Assembly (NCBI GenBank): GCA_017399035.1
Contig: JAFQEM010000031.1
Coordinates: 1 to 64,000 of the forward strand
From: Clostridia bacterium
GTDB lineage: Bacteria; Bacillota; Clostridia; Christensenellales; Borkfalkiaceae
DNA: 64,000 bases
Direction of reading: 5' to 3'
Shown here piece by piece: positions 29,216 through 38,815 of the stretch; position 1 is the stretch's first letter; each line of letters begins with the position of its first letter. The notes under the pieces were generated by a model. That model was not told the origin of the DNA. It saw only the letters and a program-made list of their open reading frames with translations, and searched no databases. The translations under genes and the position numbers were made by a program.

Positions 29216-30553
29216 TTAAACGTTTTTTACACTGCAAACGATACTTTCATCTGCCAAGGAATTGCAAATTGTAGCCTTGCCTTGTTTTTCAATTCCGCAA
29301 AGTCCGCCTAAAATTAAATCTATAAAGGTAGAGTGATTATAATCTTTGCCCCTATCTTTATCGTTTCTGCCACGATTATACATCCACTTTCTTGCAATCC
29401 ACTCTCCACTATTGCCGTCAAGATTTTCATCAATCCACGGTCTAGTTCCGTTTTCGTCAGTTAAGTGCTGTGATTTAGCATAAGTTTTTAACGCAGAGCA
29501 AAAATCTTTTTTATCAACGGGCAACTCCTGTTCGCCAAATGTTTTTAAGGTTTTTGCGAGAGCCGTCAGAGTTTGGCTTGTTGCATAAGGCCAAACGGGG
29601 CCGTTCCACAAGCACATATGCGGAAATTCAAAATTAAATTTTTCGTGCGACATATCTGCCGTTGTTAAACCATAAGGCGCAGAAAACACCATTTTATCTG
29701 TAAAATATTTCCACGCTATCGTATGTTCTTTTTGAGCAATACCAAAATAAAAGGGAACGTAACCTATCAATTCTTTAACGCCGTAATCTTGGCGTGGATT
29801 GCTAAAGCGTGGCAATAACCTTGGCATTTCTTCCCACATAGCAATAGGTTGATTATAATAAAAATCATCCTTAAACAAATCCGTGTTAATTTTATTTTTA
29901 AGGTTTTGAGCAAAAAGTTTATATTCTTCTGCTTTTTGTCGATTGTTGCCGTATTCGTAAATTTTATAAAGCCCGTATGCGTTTGCGTAAACGTAAGAAT
30001 TTATAGTAGGGCGCAAACCAAAACCGCTTATTGACAGTTCCATACCGTCGTAGTTATCAACGCCCTTGTAGATGCCTAACTTTGACTTATGCCTGCTTTC
30101 AAACTGAATAAAATATTGTTCAAGTTTATCCACCCTTGAAAGAGCAAAATCCATATTATCAGTTGCTAAACAATAATCCCAAACTGCATATACAAACCAG
30201 TTATTATAAACCAAAAGGCTCTCTTGGTTTTCACACCAGTAATCTATATAATCTTTTGCAATATTGCTTGCATTTCTAAACCATTTAAGTTCTGCCAAGT
30301 GATGCCCCACTGCGCAACTTATAGGCAAATTTTCCCAAGGAACGTTTAACCACTCGGTAATAACGTATTTTCCATTATTATCTTTTTTAATATGTTTAGA
30401 AAAAGTATACGCTCTAAAATAATATATCTCTTCTAAATCTTTATCGTTACAAGAAAATTCGGGCAAATTATCTAGCAAAAACTTTTCAATTTGAGGAAAT
30501 TTTTCGCCGTCTAACTCTTGAAACTTATTTAAATATTCGCTTATTATATTCAT
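29216..30553 (-). CDS. MGH1/GH63-like (alpha/alpha)6 glycoside hydrolase
   Basis: The 445-residue protein has the features of the MGH1-like/GH63 clan: FRAYTFSKHIKK near 46-57, AVGHHLAELKWFRN, a long alpha-helical body, and CLWNGPVWPYATSQTLTALA near residue 315-334. Related enzymes hydrolyse mannosyl- or glucosyl-linkages, but many are uncharacterised and the substrate cannot be read from sequence. WIDENLDGNSGEWI near the C-terminus holds acidic residues possibly in the active site. No signal peptide. It precedes the GH95-like gene by one base. Confidence 0.6.
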   Translation of the reverse strand: MNIISEYLNKFQELDGEKFPQIEKFLLDNLPEFSCNDKDLEEIYYFRAYTFSKHIKKDNNGKYVITEWLNVPWENLPISCAVGHHLAELKWFRNASNIAKDYIDYWCENQESLLVYNNWFVYAVWDYCLATDNMDFALSRVDKLEQYFIQFESRHKSKLGIYKGVDNYDGMELSISGFGLRPTINSYVYANAYGLYKIYEYGNNRQKAEEYKLFAQNLKNKINTDLFKDDFYYNQPIAMWEEMPRLLPRFSNPRQDYGVKELIGYVPFYFGIAQKEHTIAWKYFTDKMVFSAPYGLTTADMSHEKFNFEFPHMCLWNGPVWPYATSQTLTALAKTLKTFGEQELPVDKKDFCSALKTYAKSQHLTDENGTRPWIDENLDGNSGEWIARKWMYNRGRNDKDRGKDYNHSTFIDLILGGLCGIEKQGKATICNSLADESIVCSVKNV

Positions 30554-30600
30554 AAGGGCTTTCCTTTATTACATTTTATAACTTACATTTTATAATATTA

Positions 30601-31119
30601 TTATTTTGCAAATTCGCAAGCGATTTTTTGATTTTCTTTCAAATTATTTTGGCTAACCAAAGTTTTGCCAACCTTACCCCTTTCAAAATCTATCACGCCA
30701 TCGGTGGGAATATTTTCGGTTACCTCGTCGCCAACGTAGTCGGGAATTTGTTTTAGAGTAAATATTTTATCCGTTTCAGAATAGAAACGTATTTCTCCGT
30801 CGTTGCCGTAAACGGTTATTTGCGTGCTTTCTTGAACGGGCGCGCAAGTGTAAGTATACCTTAAAATTTGTCCACTAGAATATTGACGAGCAATAAACCC
30901 ATGGGCGTAGCCTTGGTTAGATAATTTTACGCTTTGATTTTTTATTTGTCCGTTAATTATGCCGTCGCATAAAGTAAGTTCAGAGCAAATTTTATCAATC
31001 AACGTTTGACCTTTATTTAAAGTATTTACTGAAACTATTATGATTTGTGGCTTGCCTATAATGTTTCTTTCAACCAGTTGAACTATTTTTGCATAAGCCG
31101 TTTGATTTTGATTATTCAT
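30601..31119 (-). CDS. Small protein, possibly Gfo/Idh C-terminal-like domain
   Basis: The 172-residue protein is not clearly recognised. The segment GHFIARQYSSGQILRYTY-like region (70-90) and ITVYGNDGEIRFYSE (about 101-115) resemble the beta-sheet half of Gfo/Idh/MocA oxidoreductases, with no NAD-binding Rossmann part. Its ATG overlaps the stop of the full-length Gfo/Idh gene, so the two are translationally coupled and could form a complex. This is a suggestion from motif shape only. Confidence 0.5.
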   Translation of the reverse strand: MNNQNQTAYAKIVQLVERNIIGKPQIIIVSVNTLNKGQTLIDKICSELTLCDGIINGQIKNQSVKLSNQGYAHGFIARQYSSGQILRYTYTCAPVQESTQITVYGNDGEIRFYSETDKIFTLKQIPDYVGDEVTENIPTDGVIDFERGKVGKTLVSQNNLKENQKIACEFAK

Positions 31120-32339
31120 TATTCAACCTCCATCTCTTTTCCGCCGTTCAACCTTGATTCTTCCGCCTTAAAAGCGAGTTTATGGCTATAAACAGAGTCT
31201 GCTATATAACTGATACCCAAAGGTTTGCTGTTATTGTTTTTATATTCAATATAATCAGAAACAAGTTTAGAATCTCCGCCCAAATGAGAATTATCAGCCA
31301 TTTCTTTTTTCACGTCAATAACGTAAGGTTCTTGACCGAATATAGAAACTTTAACCGTGCCTTCGTTTATATTGCCCTCAATAGCACCTTTAGTGCCGTA
31401 TACTTTAGTTATTCTGTGAGTAAACGGTGCGGCAAAACCGTGCATAATTAGGTTTGCAGTTATACCACCTTCAAAGGTCATATTAACAATTTGCCTATCA
31501 CAAACGTCATTATCACAATTAAACACACAGCGTGCGTTTCTATGCCCCGACCTTAAAACATTTATAACGTTTTCTCTACTCTTTTCTTGCCCTTCAGGAA
31601 TTATACCACCTGGATATTTTGTATGAAACTCTACGGAATTATAGGCGCAGTCAACCTTTTTGCAATCTACACAAGTATCAGTTGCATAATCTGGTCTATT
31701 TTGTTTATTATAAAAATCAAGCGAACCGAAAGAAGAAATTTTCGTGCATTTTTTACCTATTAACCAGTAAATTATGTCAAGGTCGTGGCAACACTTTTGC
31801 AAAATTATAGGGCTTGTTTCCGATTCTTTTCTCCAGTTACCACGCACAAAACTTAACATATAATGATGATACGCCACGTTTTCTGACTGCTCTACACTCA
31901 AAACGTCGCCTATAACGCCTTCGCTTATTAGAGTTTTAAACTTTTGATAAAAAGGCGTATAACGTAAATTATGGCAAATAACAGCGTCTCTACCGTACTT
32001 TTCTGCAAGTTCTTTAACGGCAACGGTATCTTCAAAATTATCGGCAACAGGTTTTTCAAGCAAAATATCATAACCCAACTTCATTGCCCTTTCCGCTTGT
32101 CTTCTGTGCAATCTATCAAGCGTAGCGATAATTAAAACGTCTGAACGTTTTTTTTCAAAAAACTCTTCTTCAGACTTGAAAAGATTTTCTTCTTTTATCG
32201 AGTATTCTTTTTTAGCAAAGTCTAAAACTTCTTGAGAAAGGTCGCACACGGCAACTATTTCAACTTCTTTGCTTTTAGCAAGATATTTGGTATAAAGAGA
32301 ACCCCTATTACCAAAACCTATTATAGATACGCTAAACAT
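31119..32339 (-). CDS. Gfo/Idh/MocA family NAD(P)-dependent oxidoreductase
   Basis: The 406-residue protein has a Rossmann fold with GFGNRG (8-13), the EKP motif at 95-97 (catalytic Lys96), and CCHDLD (183-188) supplying the active-site His. The C-terminal half contains six clustered cysteines (CVDCKKVDC and CVFNCDNDVC), as in many gut-bacterial members. Family members oxidise sugars or inositols or, as GH109, act as NAD-dependent glycosidases; the exact reaction here is unknown. It sits in the glycan locus, overlaps the next small gene by one base, and has no signal peptide. Confidence 0.85.
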   Translation of the reverse strand: MFSVSIIGFGNRGSLYTKYLAKSKEVEIVAVCDLSQEVLDFAKKEYSIKEENLFKSEEEFFEKKRSDVLIIATLDRLHRRQAERAMKLGYDILLEKPVADNFEDTVAVKELAEKYGRDAVICHNLRYTPFYQKFKTLISEGVIGDVLSVEQSENVAYHHYMLSFVRGNWRKESETSPIILQKCCHDLDIIYWLIGKKCTKISSFGSLDFYNKQNRPDYATDTCVDCKKVDCAYNSVEFHTKYPGGIIPEGQEKSRENVINVLRSGHRNARCVFNCDNDVCDRQIVNMTFEGGITANLIMHGFAAPFTHRITKVYGTKGAIEGNINEGTVKVSIFGQEPYVIDVKKEMADNSHLGGDSKLVSDYIEYKNNNSKPLGISYIADSVYSHKLAFKAEESRLNGGKEMEVE

Positions 32340-32349
32340 TTTCGCCCCC

Positions 32350-33171
32350 TTAAATGACTATTTGCAAACCGTCGTAAGCAACTTTTATGCCGTATTTTTT
32401 AGCCTCTTCACAAAGTTCTTCGTGAGTAGCGTTCCAGTGGCAAATATGTGATGCATAAATTTGAGTTTGGTCGTTAAAAATTCCCTTTTCACGGAATTCT
32501 TTACACGCTTGCGCTATTTGATTTAAGTTCATATGCCCAAAATATTCTTCTTTACTTAACGCATAAGTGCAATCTAAAACAGCACAATCAATTGTAATTT
32601 CGTTGGCTTTTAAATATAAAAAAACATCTAATATTACTCTACCAGTATCATATAAATGCAAATATCTTTTATCATCTTTTTCAATTAAAAAGACCATGCT
32701 TTCTTCTTTTTCTATATGTATAGACCTAAAAGGCGTAACTTTATAATCCCCTACGTCTACCGTTGAGCCTATAACGAGTTCGTTCAATATTAGTTTTCCA
32801 TCCATAACCGCACGTGGGTGCGTTGCCTCGATTTGAGAAAGCGCAACGCTATTTGAATAAATATTAAGCGGTTTATATTCACCAGCGTATTGCGGTGCTC
32901 TTTTAGGTAACACGTCCTCTAAACTTAAGTGGTCGCTATGACTGTGAGTGATGAGAACGTTTTTTACGTTAGTATATCTAACGCCGTGGCGAACTGCGTT
33001 AAGCAATGCGTCAGATGAAAAATCTATCATTAAATCGTCGTTTATAAGCACACCAGAACGACTGCGAACTTCTTTTCCACCAACTCTGCGTGCATTTTCG
33101 CAAACTCTACAAGAACAAAACATACTGGGGATTCCTTCTGATGCCCCCGTTCCTAAAAATGTTATTTTCAT
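32350..33171 (-). CDS. PhnP-like MBL-fold metallo-hydrolase
   Basis: The 273-residue protein carries the metallo-beta-lactamase motif THSHSDH (75-81), two metal site histidines later (RSIHIE, HMNLNQI), and the N-terminal cysteine cluster CSCRVCENAR (19-28) typical of PhnP-type phosphodiesterases that bind an extra zinc. PhnP itself opens cyclic ribose phosphates. The role in a sugar locus is unclear; hydrolysis of a cyclic phosphate or lactone intermediate is possible. It lies 10 bases upstream of the oxidoreductase gene. Confidence 0.75.
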   Translation of the reverse strand: MKITFLGTGASEGIPSMFCSCRVCENARRVGGKEVRSRSGVLINDDLMIDFSSDALLNAVRHGVRYTNVKNVLITHSHSDHLSLEDVLPKRAPQYAGEYKPLNIYSNSVALSQIEATHPRAVMDGKLILNELVIGSTVDVGDYKVTPFRSIHIEKEESMVFLIEKDDKRYLHLYDTGRVILDVFLYLKANEITIDCAVLDCTYALSKEEYFGHMNLNQIAQACKEFREKGIFNDQTQIYASHICHWNATHEELCEEAKKYGIKVAYDGLQIVI

Positions 33172-33280
33172 AAATTTATCTCCGTATATAAAAAAGAACG
33201 CTCTATGCGTCCGTTTTTATTATTAAAATCTTAAACAGACTTTTTTAGTAAAAATAATATGTAGTTTTTATATCTGTTTT

Positions 33281-35293
33281 TTAATATAATTTTAAGTAAG
33301 TTGAAGAACAGCCTAATAGCGTAACGTCAACTTTGTATTCACCATTTATTTTTTTAAGCGGTATTTTCTCTAATTTTTCATTTCTATTGATTACGTCTGC
33401 ACACTTAAATTCTTGTTCGCAAGCAAAACTTATATAATCATAATCGTCGTCAGAAAAATTATTGAACACTAAAACGTTGTTATCTTTAAAGTAATAAGGC
33501 GTAACGTTCTCAAGTGAAACACGAACTACGTCGTTGCCGTTTCCAGCAGTTAAAATCGCATGATACATTGAGCGTGAGCGCAAGGGCGTTATTAACCCTA
33601 AAGGATATTCCCCCAACATCAACGGCGAATTTTGACTACTTTCCATATACGGTAAAATAATAACTTTACCGTTTACAGAACATATTCCGTGCCCTATGGT
33701 TACGTTGTCAAAATTGCGCATTTGAGTATAATCGTGTACTTTTGCATTTTCGTCAAAATGCAAATTTATATAATCACCTGAAAAATACTGACAAGAACTT
33801 CTTTCGTTAGGCATTACCATAACTTTTTGGTCAACACCCTCTTCAAAACAAGCAACGCCGTTTCTTTCGGGAATGACCGTAAAGTCTTTTACGCCTATTA
33901 AATTAGCAAGACCTAATTCGTAAAGCACGCTAATTGAGTTGCCAGAAAGAATAACCGTATTATCTCTAAACAGCCTTTCAATTTCAACCTTTTTAAATGC
34001 GCGCAACACCTCGCCACTTACGGCAACGGTTTCCCCAAAACCAAAATTTTCTATATATTCAATAGATATTCCCATACAACCAAGTATACCCGCAAGGAAA
34101 GTGTCGTTTGGGGTAATACCCGACGGCTTACCATTTTTATTTACCTTATATAAGGGAACGTTTTTGCTTATCAAACATTTTACGCCACGTAAATTACCGT
34201 AATTGCAACCACCATCTAAAAATTCTTGAAAAAAATCTTTTCTAGAAACCAACTGCTTTGCAAAAGCATCACCGTTAGTTACACCGTTACCGTTAAATTC
34301 AAAAATATCTAGCGTTTGACCTTTTAGACACAAAGGTAAAGTCATTTCCATTTGAAAAGCCGTAAATTTAGTGCTTTTACAGGTAAGCGTCATAGGAAAG
34401 TTTTCTATTTCGCCAACGCACAACTGATTATCACCACACGTTTTTCTTGCAAGCATCGTACTCGTATGCAAAGTCCAACCGTATTTTATTGAAGAATCTT
34501 GACGATACATTGCCAACGATAATCTATTAAGGGCAGTTCTTCTTTTAGACATTATTTTAAACATTGCCTGTTGGTCGCGACCTTCTGCAAAATAAGAATT
34601 TGCGCCACTAGTCATAAGTCCAAACCCGTCTTGAACGCCTTTAAGTCCGTCTATAATGTAACTCATTGCGCTTTCCATAGCCTCACGGTTTACGGATAAA
34701 TAGGCCTTTCTATACCCCTCAACGTTGTCTACTAAACCTTTAACAAACTGCTCACGACTAACTTCTTTACCTAACGCCTCGGAATATTTTTGCATATGTA
34801 ATTCACAAAAACAACCCACGTCGTATATATGATTATGTAAACGGAAATCGTCTTCAATCCAAATTGTATCTGGCTTTAATTCCGTACAATAATATTTATA
34901 CATATCAACGTAATATTTGCGCCAGTTTTCACACAAAGGACACGCTATAACGGTGCTTTTATAACCGTCGTAAGTAACCATTGTAGTAAAATTCTGCCCA
35001 GGTTTAAGTTTTCTGCCACGCTCACCGTGAATAAGCGAAACCCACGGATTGAGAGATAACGTTATGCCCAAATTTCTAATACGCTTACCAGCCTTTTTTA
35101 TTGCCTTAATATGTGGGGCAACTTCTTCAACCGTACAATGACCGTGATTTACGTCTTCAGCGTCGATAAAAAACATAACGTCGTCAATTTTGGCTTTTTT
35201 ACAAAAATCTTCAAGTTTATTTATTCTATCATCTATATCCGTTCCGTCAAGCAATGCAAAACGTAGAGAATATTCATATTTTTCGGGTATCAT
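33281..35293 (-). CDS. Putative TIM-barrel glycosidase-like protein, family unknown
   Basis: I start at the ATG at 35293 because AAAGGA lies six bases upstream; an upstream ATG 17 codons earlier would overlap the preceding gene. The 670-residue protein reads like a (beta/alpha)8 enzyme followed by smaller domains. Strand-like repeats DDVMFFID, RIRNLGITLSLNPW and TIWIEDDFRLHNH (near residue 146, with adjacent acids suited to catalysis) support this, and ACPLCENW is a cysteine pair. No signal peptide. I cannot assign a CAZy family. Its position directly after a DUF4838 lipoprotein and the transporter suggests a role on the imported sugar. Confidence 0.55.
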   Translation of the reverse strand: MIPEKYEYSLRFALLDGTDIDDRINKLEDFCKKAKIDDVMFFIDAEDVNHGHCTVEEVAPHIKAIKKAGKRIRNLGITLSLNPWVSLIHGERGRKLKPGQNFTTMVTYDGYKSTVIACPLCENWRKYYVDMYKYYCTELKPDTIWIEDDFRLHNHIYDVGCFCELHMQKYSEALGKEVSREQFVKGLVDNVEGYRKAYLSVNREAMESAMSYIIDGLKGVQDGFGLMTSGANSYFAEGRDQQAMFKIMSKRRTALNRLSLAMYRQDSSIKYGWTLHTSTMLARKTCGDNQLCVGEIENFPMTLTCKSTKFTAFQMEMTLPLCLKGQTLDIFEFNGNGVTNGDAFAKQLVSRKDFFQEFLDGGCNYGNLRGVKCLISKNVPLYKVNKNGKPSGITPNDTFLAGILGCMGISIEYIENFGFGETVAVSGEVLRAFKKVEIERLFRDNTVILSGNSISVLYELGLANLIGVKDFTVIPERNGVACFEEGVDQKVMVMPNERSSCQYFSGDYINLHFDENAKVHDYTQMRNFDNVTIGHGICSVNGKVIILPYMESSQNSPLMLGEYPLGLITPLRSRSMYHAILTAGNGNDVVRVSLENVTPYYFKDNNVLVFNNFSDDDYDYISFACEQEFKCADVINRNEKLEKIPLKKINGEYKVDVTLLGCSSTYLKLY

Positions 35294-35303
35294 ATTTTTC
35301 CTT

Positions 35304-37280
35304 TTAATTTGCTCTCCAAGACTCAAATTGTTGTAAATGAGCATCTGAATATTGAACTTGATATTCGGTAATATATTTTTCTAAATAGTCTACCATATAA
35401 ATAAAGTCTGTGTTATTAAAATAACTCTTATAATGGCTACACATTATATAATAAACCCAAAGTTTTTCGTGATTAACTCTGTCGAAATACGTTTTATAAG
35501 CATCAGGGTCGCTATACTTTAAAGGTTCTAACCTATCTATAATAGCGTCAAGTTGCGTATTAAAGCGATTTATTGCATCAAACGGCCAGTAATCAGAATA
35601 AGCGTAAGTTGAAGTTTGTAAACCTACCGATAGACGCAAATGCGTTATTTGATACGTTTGGAACTGCTTTAAGTCAATATAAAATTGCTTAAATTCTTTT
35701 GCAACGGGCGCATAATAAAAATCTATAAACTCAAAAGCAATTTGGTCTACGTTTCTACCTTTGCCCCACCATATTTGAGAACTTACGTACTCTTTGAGTC
35801 TTGCAAGACTTAAGTTATCGCTCTTTTCGTCAATAACGCCAGGGTATTCGTAATCAAACATTATTTGATAAGTTCCACCCATATTTAAAAGGTCGTTAAA
35901 TGGATATTCAGGTGCGCCAAAAGCAATTCCGTAAGTACGGAAAATTAAGTTTTTGGTTATTGCACCCCACTTTCTAACCATTGTGTTTATGCCCGTATTT
36001 CTTGGGTCGCCAAAAGAATAAGTATAATCGTTTTTAAGCGGTGCATAAGAAATATAAAGATTTTCGTCAGGAATACATCTTTGGTCGGTAACAACGTATT
36101 GACCGTTTACTTCTTTTACAGGCGGTTCTACGTTGTGATAGTAAGCATACATCATAAACTTAACTTTATTTTTATCAGGATGCTCTTCTTCTATCCACCC
36201 GTTTACTGCTCTTACAATTTTATTTGCAAAGTCAATAAACACGCCCGTTCTTATGCTCTCTTCCCCAGTGGGTGAAGTTTGTTTTGCAAGTTCAACGCAA
36301 TTACACGTTTTTCCCGTGCCCGCGTATTGAGAACCCATACAACGGTTAAAATTATCTTCCATACCGAGCATAAAATATTTGCAATCAAAGTTTTTTTCCA
36401 CGATTATTTGTTTAACTACTTTAATCAACTCTTCAATCATCTCTTCATTTGTTAAACAAAGTTGACCTATACCGTCGTAAGCGTCCATAGCCTCGGTTGG
36501 TACGGTAAACCACTCGGGGTGTGATTCAAGATATTTAGGTTTATAAATAAGTTGACCAACCAAGTTATGCGCAGACGCATAATAGTCGTCTTCAGACATA
36601 CCGAACTTCATTCTTCTTTTGTTTAGAATTTCGTCTTCATTACCAGAAAATTTAGATGCGAAAATGCTACGGATAGGCACGCTTGCCTCGTGGCTATAAT
36701 CAAACTGAAAAAGTTTAACGCCGTCGGCTTTTACCACACGCGGAACGTTATAAGTGTACCACTTAAAGCCCATAGAAAGTTCCATAAACTCATAAGTAGC
36801 GTAAAGGCTATACTCGCTGTCGTATCCTTTCATAATTACGTTATCACCCACGGTAACAACGCGTGATTCAATTTCAGAAATTCCGTTGCCGTCAACTACC
36901 GTTTTGTTTGCTTGATATAACGGTGTGTCACCGATAGACAAATACTTTTCACCCGTTTGATAAACGTCGGTAACCGCCATATCGTAACCAGTGGTAAGTT
37001 TAATTGCATATTGAAGTTCAGAAACTGCAATTTCTATATCTCTATTATAAAGTTCAGGTATCAAAATTTTATATTCTGAAGTTCCATCTGCTTTTACGAT
37101 ATATTTTCCAGTGTCAACCAAACCTTCGCCAACCACGGGTAGTGGAATTTGACCTAAAGGCTCTCGTGTGGATATTCCGCTGGAATTATTTTTTTCAGTA
37201 CAAGCAAAAAGCGGAAGACATAACGTAACCGCTAAAAAAACGGATATTATTTTTGTTAAAAACGAAAATTTTCTTTTCAT
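35304..37280 (-). CDS. DUF4838-type lipoprotein
   Basis: The 658-residue protein has a lipobox LFAC (cysteine 27). It then resembles DUF4838 proteins: a small N-terminal alpha/beta domain as in GH20-type enzymes (AVSELQYAIKLTTGY), ATYEFMELSMGFKWY, and a barrel-like part with SHPEWFTVPTEAMD and MMYAYYHNVEPP. Members occur in Bacteroidota and Firmicutes glycan loci and are suspected glycosidases, unproven. It is anchored outside the membrane and overlaps nothing; the next gene downstream starts 11 bases past its stop. Confidence 0.8.
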   Translation of the reverse strand: MKRKFSFLTKIISVFLAVTLCLPLFACTEKNNSSGISTREPLGQIPLPVVGEGLVDTGKYIVKADGTSEYKILIPELYNRDIEIAVSELQYAIKLTTGYDMAVTDVYQTGEKYLSIGDTPLYQANKTVVDGNGISEIESRVVTVGDNVIMKGYDSEYSLYATYEFMELSMGFKWYTYNVPRVVKADGVKLFQFDYSHEASVPIRSIFASKFSGNEDEILNKRRMKFGMSEDDYYASAHNLVGQLIYKPKYLESHPEWFTVPTEAMDAYDGIGQLCLTNEEMIEELIKVVKQIIVEKNFDCKYFMLGMEDNFNRCMGSQYAGTGKTCNCVELAKQTSPTGEESIRTGVFIDFANKIVRAVNGWIEEEHPDKNKVKFMMYAYYHNVEPPVKEVNGQYVVTDQRCIPDENLYISYAPLKNDYTYSFGDPRNTGINTMVRKWGAITKNLIFRTYGIAFGAPEYPFNDLLNMGGTYQIMFDYEYPGVIDEKSDNLSLARLKEYVSSQIWWGKGRNVDQIAFEFIDFYYAPVAKEFKQFYIDLKQFQTYQITHLRLSVGLQTSTYAYSDYWPFDAINRFNTQLDAIIDRLEPLKYSDPDAYKTYFDRVNHEKLWVYYIMCSHYKSYFNNTDFIYMVDYLEKYITEYQVQYSDAHLQQFESWRAN

Positions 37281-37291
37281 AATTTTTTCCT

Positions 37292-38815
37292 TTATTTACA
37301 CTCAACCGTTTGAGATACGGTGTTCATATTATAAAATTCGTCAATTACGGTATATCTAAAGTAATAAGTGCCTACCATTTCAAATTTAAACTTATCGCCA
37401 GGGTTGACAACCTTATAATCGCCGTTAGCAAAATGAACTGTAATTAAAACGTCAATATCTTCTTTCTTTGAACAATCGTCTGAATAATCTAGTTGCGAAA
37501 TTGTAATTTCCGTACCTATCGTAACCGTATCTTTAACAGGTGATTTAACGGTTAAAGACGGTGCTTTGTTATCTACTATAAATACAGAATACCAACCGTT
37601 ACCATATTTATTTCCGTTGCTATCTATAGCCGTATACTGAATAGCATATTCGCCCAAAGATTGTGCGGTAAATTGATAAGATTGTTGCGCATCAAGTTCA
37701 AAAAACTCTTTACCGTCAGAAGTTTTTGCAATATTGCCGTCGGGTGCGAACACCGAAACCATTGTAGTTACGCTTGGGTCTAAAACGTCGAACGCAAGCG
37801 CTTTAGGTATGGTTATTTTATCTTTTAAGTTATTGATTATAACTATATCTTCACCACAAACTACAAACGGCGAAATTCTATCACGAGATGCCGAAGTTGT
37901 CATAGTTTGATTGTTCACGTTCACGATAGAAACTGCCGACGTTGCCCTAGGCGAAGTTATGCCAATGGTAAGATTTACACGTTGTGATTTAAATCCGTCA
38001 AAAGGCTTACCGTCAATGGTGGAAGTTATTTTACCCACTTCTGTATTTTCAATATCAAAAATTTTTTGAGTGTTGGCGTTAAAATTTAACTTAAAACCAT
38101 CTTCAAAGTCTTTTAACGAACCCTTCATAACCATAGGGTCGCCACCGTTTACAGATAAAAGTGAATTACCCTCTTCGTTGGGCGAAATTGTCAAAACTGC
38201 TTTTACATTGTTGTCAACAAAATCTGTTACGGTTATAGACACACTTTCAAAATTTGCAAAGCCCTCAAGTGATTTAACGTGAATTGAGAAAGACGCTTCA
38301 AGTGGGTTTGCAAAAGTTGCGCTAAAATCTCTTGAACCATAAAAGACCGTTCCCACATCAGTAAGCGCGCTACTTTCTACGTTAGAAGTTACAAACATTT
38401 TGTCAAAAGAATAATACGTTTTATTATTTTGAATACTTGTTGCCTTTAACACAGGCACGGAATATTGTTTAACTTTTTCGCCTGCAACGTATTTAAGCGT
38501 TATATTTTTGCCGTGGACCAAAACTCTTGGCGTAAACGTGTTTCCGTTAAGTTTAGTTTCTAACCCAGTTTCATCAGTCATATAAACTGAATAAGAAATT
38601 TCTTTACCGCTATCATCAACGAAAACTGCTTGGGGAATTTGATATTCTACGTCTGAAAGAAAAGCCACGGGCATAACGGGGTTGCTTTCACTTATTTTAA
38701 CAACTTCCGACGGCGCCCCACCACCGCTATTCTTATCTGCGCAACCTACCAAAAGTGCCGAACAAGTTAGACAAACGATAAGTGCAAGCAAGGCAATCTT
38801 TTTAAAAATTCTCAT
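37292..38815 (-). CDS. Lipoprotein with Ig-like beta domains
   Basis: The 507-residue protein has a lipobox LVGC (cysteine 25). It is rich in short beta strands. The C-terminal third contains two Ig/bacterial cadherin-like units (YAIQYTAIDSNGN and YYFRYTVIDEFYN), each with the DNKAP/VIDE pattern of surface proteins. I see no enzyme motif. It overlaps the permease gene by four bases (ATGA), so it belongs to the transporter operon and may be a glycan-binding surface component. Confidence 0.7.
   Translation of the reverse strand: MRIFKKIALLALIVCLTCSALLVGCADKNSGGGAPSEVVKISESNPVMPVAFLSDVEYQIPQAVFVDDSGKEISYSVYMTDETGLETKLNGNTFTPRVLVHGKNITLKYVAGEKVKQYSVPVLKATSIQNNKTYYSFDKMFVTSNVESSALTDVGTVFYGSRDFSATFANPLEASFSIHVKSLEGFANFESVSITVTDFVDNNVKAVLTISPNEEGNSLLSVNGGDPMVMKGSLKDFEDGFKLNFNANTQKIFDIENTEVGKITSTIDGKPFDGFKSQRVNLTIGITSPRATSAVSIVNVNNQTMTTSASRDRISPFVVCGEDIVIINNLKDKITIPKALAFDVLDPSVTTMVSVFAPDGNIAKTSDGKEFFELDAQQSYQFTAQSLGEYAIQYTAIDSNGNKYGNGWYSVFIVDNKAPSLTVKSPVKDTVTIGTEITISQLDYSDDCSKKEDIDVLITVHFANGDYKVVNPGDKFKFEMVGTYYFRYTVIDEFYNMNTVSQTVECK

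Noticed and set aside
31119..32339. GH109 alpha-N-acetylgalactosaminidase assignment of the Gfo/Idh protein
   Set aside because: Most Gfo/Idh proteins are dehydrogenases and I cannot see residues specific to GH109, although the locus would suit it.
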